Made by a program: the position numbers and the translations under genes. The notes below the pieces were generated by a model. It saw only the letters and a program-made list of their open reading frames with translations, did no database searches and had not been told where the DNA came from. Positions 59,389-64,000 of a stretch of DNA of 64,000 nucleotides are shown one piece after another. Origin of the DNA: Massilia mucilaginosa (GTDB lineage: Bacteria > Pseudomonadota > Gammaproteobacteria > Burkholderiales > Burkholderiaceae_D). The stretch is from positions 62,001-126,000 of the forward strand of contig NZ_WHJH01000008.1 of the NCBI RefSeq assembly GCF_011682145.1. Reading direction: 5' to 3'. The number at the start of each line of letters is the position of its first letter. Positions within the stretch are counted from its first letter, which is position 1.

Positions 59389-60735
59389 TCAGCGGAAGTA
59401 GGATGCGGTGCGCGTCACGTCGCTCGCGTCCAGGGTTCCGGCGGCTGCGCGCAAACGCAGCGACGCCATCATATAGTTATATCGCGCTTGTGCAAGGTCG
59501 CGCTTGGCCATGAACAGCTGTTGCTGGGCATTGAGCAAGTCGAGATTGATGCGCACGCCGCCCTTGATGCTCTGTTCGGTCGCCTTGATCAGCAGGTTGC
59601 TCGATTCCACCGCGCGGTTCAGCGCGTTGACTTTGGCAATGCTGCTCTGCACGGCCGAAAATTGCTTGCTCACTTCGATCAGGGTCTTGTCGGTCTTGCC
59701 CTGCATGTCGGCGCGGCTGCGTTCCAGGCCGGCCACGGCCTGGCGCGAGGTGGCGTTGACCGCGCCGCCCGCGTACAGCGGCACGTTGAGCTGGATGCCG
59801 ATCGCGCGCACGGTCGAATCCTGGTTGAAGGTATTGATCGTTTCGGACGCGTTCTTGCTGTAGCTGGCAACGAAGTCCAGGCGCGGCGCATGGCCGGCGC
59901 GGGCTTTCAGGATTTCCTGCTTGGCCACTTCGAGCGAGGTGGCCTGGGCCTGGAGCTCCGGATTTTCCTTGAGGGCGATGGCTTTCCACTCGTCGACCCG
60001 GCTTGGCGACAGAGGCAGCATGCGGAAGGTGTCGTTCAGCCCGACCAGGTTGCCCGGATCGCCGCCGATGATGCCGGCCAGGGTGTTGCGCGCGGTGGAC
60101 TGGTTATCTTTCGCTTCGATCAGGGTCGCTTCCGACAGTTCCAGGCGCGCCTGCACTTCGAGCACGTCGGTGCGGGTGCCTTCGCCATGCTTGAGCAGGC
60201 GCTGGTTGACCGCGCTCTGCTCGGTGTAAGCGTCGCGCTGGGCCGTATTGAGCGCCACCTGCTCGTCCGCGAACAGGGCGTCGAAATAGGCGCTCATGAC
60301 GCGCAGCAGCACTTCCTGGCCGCGCACGCTGAACACCTGGTCGCTCAGCAGGGCCTGGGCCTTGCCCTGCTTGTAGCGCGCGTACGCGTCCACATTGAAC
60401 AGGGCCTGGCGCAACTGGATGGTGGAGACCCGGCTGATGTATTCAGGGTGCGTCAGCGAGGTCGAGGTCTCGATATCGGCGCGGTTCTTGCTTGCGTTGT
60501 AATTGGCCTGCACGTTCGGCAGCAAGCCGGCGCGGCCGATGATCGCACTTTCCTTGCCGCTCTGGTTTTCATAGAAAGCCGCACGGTAGGCCGGGTCGTT
60601 CTGCAGCGCCCGCTCGTAAGCCTGCTGCAGATTGATGGCGGACGCGCCGGCGCTGGCCAGCATCAATGCGGCGGCAGCGGCGGCCTTCATGCGGCCCAGC
60701 GCGCTGATTCGGAACGCGGTAACTCGAAACGTCAT
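59389..60735 (-). CDS. tolC: TolC family outer membrane channel of type I secretion
   Basis: A 448-residue outer-membrane protein. Signal peptide near residues 16-33 (MKAAAAAALMLASAGASA), then the first of two TolC repeats (INLQQAYERALQNDPAYRAA) and the second (NPELQAQATSLEVAKQEILK, then YAGGAVNATSRQAVAGLERS). The start codon leaves a 15-residue n-region; the internal ATG before KAAAAAA is an alternative. It forms the exit duct for the ABC/HlyD pair encoded upstream. It begins one base after the adaptor gene ends. Confidence 0.93.
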   Translation of the reverse strand: MTFRVTAFRISALGRMKAAAAAALMLASAGASAINLQQAYERALQNDPAYRAAFYENQSGKESAIIGRAGLLPNVQANYNASKNRADIETSTSLTHPEYISRVSTIQLRQALFNVDAYARYKQGKAQALLSDQVFSVRGQEVLLRVMSAYFDALFADEQVALNTAQRDAYTEQSAVNQRLLKHGEGTRTDVLEVQARLELSEATLIEAKDNQSTARNTLAGIIGGDPGNLVGLNDTFRMLPLSPSRVDEWKAIALKENPELQAQATSLEVAKQEILKARAGHAPRLDFVASYSKNASETINTFNQDSTVRAIGIQLNVPLYAGGAVNATSRQAVAGLERSRADMQGKTDKTLIEVSKQFSAVQSSIAKVNALNRAVESSNLLIKATEQSIKGGVRINLDLLNAQQQLFMAKRDLAQARYNYMMASLRLRAAAGTLDASDVTRTASYFR

Positions 60736-60736
60736 C

Positions 60737-62092
60737 TTAATCCTCCGACAAAGCTGTCTTGGCGCGATCGAAAATCGGCTTGAACAGGTAATTCATCATC
60801 GTACGCTCACCAGTCTTGATGAACAATTCGGCCGGCATGCCGGATTGAATATCGAGCTTGTGCGAGGCAATCAGCTTGGCGCCTTCCGGCGTCACGCGGG
60901 CTTTGATCTTGTAGTATGGCATGCCGGTACGCTCGTCGACGGTACGGTCGGCCGAGACCTGGGTCACGATGCCCGGAATGTGCGGCGTCTTGTTGGTGTT
61001 AAAGGCCGAGAAGATGAATTCGACCGGCAGGCCGATCTGCACCTTGTCGATCAGGTTGACCGGCAACTGGCCTTCGACGACCATGGCATCCGAACTCGGC
61101 ACGATATCCATCATGCGCGCGGCCGGCGCAACCACGCCCCCTTTGGTGAACAGCTGCAAGCCGACCACGATGCCGTCGACCGGCGCCTTGACTTCGGCAT
61201 TGGCCAGGTCGAAATCCTGGGCCTGGATGCGGCTGGCCAGGGCGCTGGTTTCCTTTTGGACTTCGGCCAGCTGGGTGCCGACTTCTTTCTGGTAATCCTG
61301 GGTGCGGACGATGCGGCGCAGGCTCAGTTCCATCAGCTGGTTCTGGGCGCGGCTGATATTGCCGATATCTTCGGAAATTGTGCCTTGCACCGACATGAAG
61401 GTGCGTTCCATTTCCAGCAGGCGCGAGCGCGGAATGTAGCCATCCTTGGCCAGTTCGCGCATGCCGTCGAGCTGCTCCTTGATGATGGCGCCCTGGCTCT
61501 TTTTCGAGGCCATCGATTCCTGCAAGCCCTTGGTCTGCGCCTTGAGACCGGCGGCGTTTTCTTCCAGCGCGGCCAGTTCGTTCTTCAGGCTGGTCTGGCG
61601 CGACACCATCAGCTGGGTCTGCGCTTCCATGGCTTCCTTGGCGCGCGGGTCGTCCTTGTTATCGAGCAGTTCCTTGGGGAAGGTTGGCTGGGTCTTGCCG
61701 CTGCGCTCGGCTTGCAGGCGCGCTTCCGCCGCCAGCGCGCCGTAATACTGGGCGCGACTCATTTCGACGGCGGAACGGGCCACCGTCGGATTGATGCGCA
61801 CCAGCACCTGGCCGGCCTTGACGTGGTCGCCATCCTTGACCAGGATGTCTTGCACAATCCCGCCGGTCAAATGCTGCACGGCCTTGCGGCTGGTTTCGGT
61901 GGCCACGGTGCCCGACAGCGGCACGCCGCGGTCGAGCGGCGCCAGCGAGGCCCAGAGGATGAAGCCAAGCACACCGACCAGCACGATGATCCAGCCCATG
62001 CGCGAATATTTTGCCGAATCGACACTGGCGACCTCGGGCACGACGTCGCGGGCGACCACGTCGGTGACATTTCTGGTTTGAATGTTGCTCAT
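60737..62092 (-). CDS. type I secretion membrane fusion protein (HlyD/PrtE family)
   Basis: A 451-residue adaptor with one N-terminal helix (MGWIIVLVGVLGFILWASLA, residues about 32-51), a lipoyl half-motif (GGIVQDILVKDGDHVKAGQV), a long coiled coil (about residues 130-275), the second lipoyl half (APVDGIVVGLQLFTKGGVVA), and a C-terminal beta domain. It links the ABC transporter to TolC. Spacing to both neighbours is five bases or less, so all three are one transcript. The PrtE-like type usually serves proteases, lipases or RTX proteins. Confidence 0.93.
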   Translation of the reverse strand: MSNIQTRNVTDVVARDVVPEVASVDSAKYSRMGWIIVLVGVLGFILWASLAPLDRGVPLSGTVATETSRKAVQHLTGGIVQDILVKDGDHVKAGQVLVRINPTVARSAVEMSRAQYYGALAAEARLQAERSGKTQPTFPKELLDNKDDPRAKEAMEAQTQLMVSRQTSLKNELAALEENAAGLKAQTKGLQESMASKKSQGAIIKEQLDGMRELAKDGYIPRSRLLEMERTFMSVQGTISEDIGNISRAQNQLMELSLRRIVRTQDYQKEVGTQLAEVQKETSALASRIQAQDFDLANAEVKAPVDGIVVGLQLFTKGGVVAPAARMMDIVPSSDAMVVEGQLPVNLIDKVQIGLPVEFIFSAFNTNKTPHIPGIVTQVSADRTVDERTGMPYYKIKARVTPEGAKLIASHKLDIQSGMPAELFIKTGERTMMNYLFKPIFDRAKTALSED

Positions 62093-62096
62093 GTTC

Positions 62097-63923
62097 TTAT
62101 TCCTTTTCCATTGTTACTGGCGCGCTAGCCTGGGGAGGCTGCGGCTGGCCCGGCTGCGGCTGGCCCGGCTGACCTGCCTGCCCTGCCTGGGCGGCCTGCT
62201 GCTGGCGCTGCTGCTGTTGCTGCGCTTCGATCAGTTTCTGGTTCGCTTCCTGAATCGCCTGCAATACCTGGGCGGTCGGGCCGAACATCTGCACCGCGCC
62301 GTCACGCAGCACCAGCAGCTTGGTCGAGACATTGATCGCGGCCGGACGGTGGGTGATCAGCACAATGGTCTTGCCGCGCTGGCGCATGTCCTGCACCGCC
62401 AGCATCAGGGCGTGTTCGCCCTGGTCGTCGAGGTTCGAGTTCGGTTCGTCGAGCACCAGCAGGGCCGGGTCGCCGTACATGGCGCGGGCCAGGCCCAGGC
62501 GCTGCTTCTGGCCGCCGGACAGGCCGGCGCCGCCGTCGCCGAGCACGGTGTCGTAACCATCGGGCATCTTCAGGATCATGTCGTGCACGCCGGTACGCTT
62601 GGCCGCCAGCACCACCTGCTCGGGATCGATCTCGCCGAAGCGGGCGATGTTTTCGCTGACCGTGCCGCCGAACAGCTCGATATCCTGCGGCAGGTAGCCG
62701 AGGTGCGGGCCGAGCTGGTCCTTGTTCCAGTGGTAGATGTCGGCGCCGTCCAGGCGCACTTTGCCGATGATGGCTGGCCAGACGCCGACCAGCAGGCGCG
62801 CCAGGGTCGACTTGCCCGAACCGCTGGGGCCGACCACGCCGAGCACGTCGCCCGGGGCGATGGCGAAGCTGACGCTCTTCAATACTGGCACGGTGGCGCC
62901 AGGAGGACCGGCGGTGATGTTGTCGATCAACAGATTGCCGGCTGGCGGCGGCAAAGGCATGCCTGGCTTGCGTTCTTCGTTTTCTTCCAGCAGGGCCGTC
63001 AGGCGCTCGTACGAGCTGCGCACGCCGGCGACCGATTTCCAGACGGCGATCACTTGCTGCACCGGCGCCATGGCGCGGCCGACCAGGATCGAGGCGGCGA
63101 TCATCATGCCGGGGGTCAGTTTGCCTTCAATCACCAGCAAGGCGCCGAGGCCGAGAATGAGCGATTGCAGCGAGGTCTGGAAGAATTTGGTGATGGCGCC
63201 GACGGTACCGGCTTTTTCGCTCGCTTCGGCCTGCAGTTGCAGGAATTTGCTGTGGAAGCCGTACCAGCGCTTCTGCAGCGCCGGCAGCATGCCCATCGCT
63301 TCGATGACTTCGGCATTGCGCAGGTTATTGGTGGCCAGGTTGCCGGACACGATGGACATCGTGCTCGCTTCGGCCAGCGGCTTGTGCGAGACGCGTTCGT
63401 TGATGACCGCCAGGATCACCAGGATGATCGTGCCGCCCAGGGCGAACCAGCCCAGGATCGGCTGGAAGAAGAAGATGACCATCAGGTACAGCGGAAACCA
63501 GGGCGCGTCGAAGAAAGCGAACAGCGCGCTGCCGGTCAGGAACTGGCGGATGTTGGTCAGGTCGCTCAGGGCCTGGCCGGCATTGCCGCCGGCCTTCTTC
63601 AGATTGCGCTCGAACGCGGCGGTGTAGACACGCTTGTTCATCTTCATGTCGAAGCGCGCGCCGATCCGTACCAGGATCATGCTGCGCATGAATTCCAGGG
63701 CGCTCATGAGGACGTAGGCGCCCAGCATCAGCAAGGTCAGCATCAGGAGCGTGATCTCGTTCGAGCTGGCCAGCACGCGGTCGTAGACCTGGAGCATGTA
63801 CAGCGACGGCACCAGCATCAGCAGGTTGGCGATCGCGCTGAACACGCCGACGGTATAGAAGGTGCCCTTAAACGCGAGCAATGCCTGCGTGATTTCGTTC
63901 TGCTTATCGAGAAGTTTTTTCAT
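62097..63923 (-). CDS. type I secretion ABC transporter (PrtD family)
   Basis: A 608-residue exporter: five or six helices in residues about 20-290, Walker A GPSGSGKSTLARL near residue 365, signature LSGGQKQRLGLARA and Walker B LLVLDEPNSNLD. It lacks the N-terminal C39 peptidase-like domain, as PrtD types do. After the ATPase comes a Gln/Pro/Ala-rich tail of about 45 residues (QQQQQRQQQAAQAGQAGQPG), unusual for the family. The ATG at 63923 overlaps the upstream stop (TAATG). The substrate gene is not in the window. Confidence 0.93.
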   Translation of the reverse strand: MKKLLDKQNEITQALLAFKGTFYTVGVFSAIANLLMLVPSLYMLQVYDRVLASSNEITLLMLTLLMLGAYVLMSALEFMRSMILVRIGARFDMKMNKRVYTAAFERNLKKAGGNAGQALSDLTNIRQFLTGSALFAFFDAPWFPLYLMVIFFFQPILGWFALGGTIILVILAVINERVSHKPLAEASTMSIVSGNLATNNLRNAEVIEAMGMLPALQKRWYGFHSKFLQLQAEASEKAGTVGAITKFFQTSLQSLILGLGALLVIEGKLTPGMMIAASILVGRAMAPVQQVIAVWKSVAGVRSSYERLTALLEENEERKPGMPLPPPAGNLLIDNITAGPPGATVPVLKSVSFAIAPGDVLGVVGPSGSGKSTLARLLVGVWPAIIGKVRLDGADIYHWNKDQLGPHLGYLPQDIELFGGTVSENIARFGEIDPEQVVLAAKRTGVHDMILKMPDGYDTVLGDGGAGLSGGQKQRLGLARAMYGDPALLVLDEPNSNLDDQGEHALMLAVQDMRQRGKTIVLITHRPAAINVSTKLLVLRDGAVQMFGPTAQVLQAIQEANQKLIEAQQQQQRQQQAAQAGQAGQPGQPQPGQPQPPQASAPVTMEKE

Positions 63924-64000
63924 TAGAGACCAACACAATTCATTAGTAATTCACGAGGGGACAGCGCGGAAGGCGGCAAATTCCCGATCATGGCGAGCCC
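63923..64000 (-). CDS. C-terminal end of an upstream gene, extends past the window
   Basis: Twenty-five codons are open to the right edge on the minus strand, ending PPSALSPRELLMNCVGL and a TAA that overlaps the ABC transporter ATG by one base. This coupling suggests a real gene of the secretion operon. Too little is visible to name it. Confidence 0.35.
   Translation of the reverse strand, partial: GLAMIGNLPPSALSPRELLMNCVGL

Overview
The window looks like a chromosomal segment of a high-GC betaproteobacterium of the family Oxalobacteraceae (Massilia, Duganella or Janthinobacterium type). This rests on gene order (yebC-purD-hemF-nadD-rsfS-rlmH-maf-rng), a PEP-CTERM protein, the style of the short intergenic palindromes and the protein sequences. 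No database was searched, so the genus is an inference.

Positions 1-16190 are a lambdoid-style prophage or prophage remnant, mostly on the minus strand. Read in transcription order it runs from a divergent repressor/Cro switch (14263-15372) with palindromic operators, through small early genes, a replication initiator and a DnaB-type helicase. It then passes directly to a siphophage tail module: tail terminator, tail tube, two tail chaperones joined by a -1 frameshift site, a 1805-residue tape measure, tail-tip and fibre proteins, and two small holin-like proteins. The terminase, portal and capsid genes expected between replication and tail are absent. Two small plus-strand genes under a second operator-bearing promoter lie at the right edge, next to tRNA-Thr(CGT).

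Positions 16212-30870 are housekeeping: tRNA-Thr, fbp, pepN, a DUF4136 lipoprotein, a quinone oxidoreductase cluster with mgsA, an EamA exporter, and the long plus-strand run yebC, purD, hemF, nadD, rsfS, rlmH, maf, rng. Most neighbours in that run overlap or nearly touch. RsfS carries an unusual Lys/Ala-rich tail.

Positions 30873-34263 form the most interesting accessory island. Three near-identical hcp genes, each with the same promoter/leader block and 3' hairpin, lie upstream of a signal-less MepA-like murein peptidase. That gene overlaps an exported four-cysteine protein. I read this as a type VI secretion cargo/immunity pair with an Hcp array. A PEP-CTERM gene with a sigma-54-like promoter, a DUF2004 protein, a frameshifted RNase T2 gene, a GIY-YIG-like protein and an NAD(P)-binding protein follow.

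Positions 37562-45059 are one tightly overlapping minus-strand operon: a two-subunit NAD-linked formate dehydrogenase (NuoE-NuoF fusion plus molybdopterin subunit), FdhD, and a TupABC-type tungstate transporter. This points to a tungsten-dependent formate dehydrogenase. A dense repeat cluster separates it from envelope genes: waaF and msbA on the minus strand, then an O-antigen ligase-like gene and three GT2 glycosyltransferases on the plus strand.

Positions 52803-64000 hold dnaE, a divergent tRNA-hydroxylating rhodanese (trhO), manC, and a type I secretion operon (ABC ATPase, HlyD adaptor, TolC, DUF6447 protein) whose substrate is not in the window.
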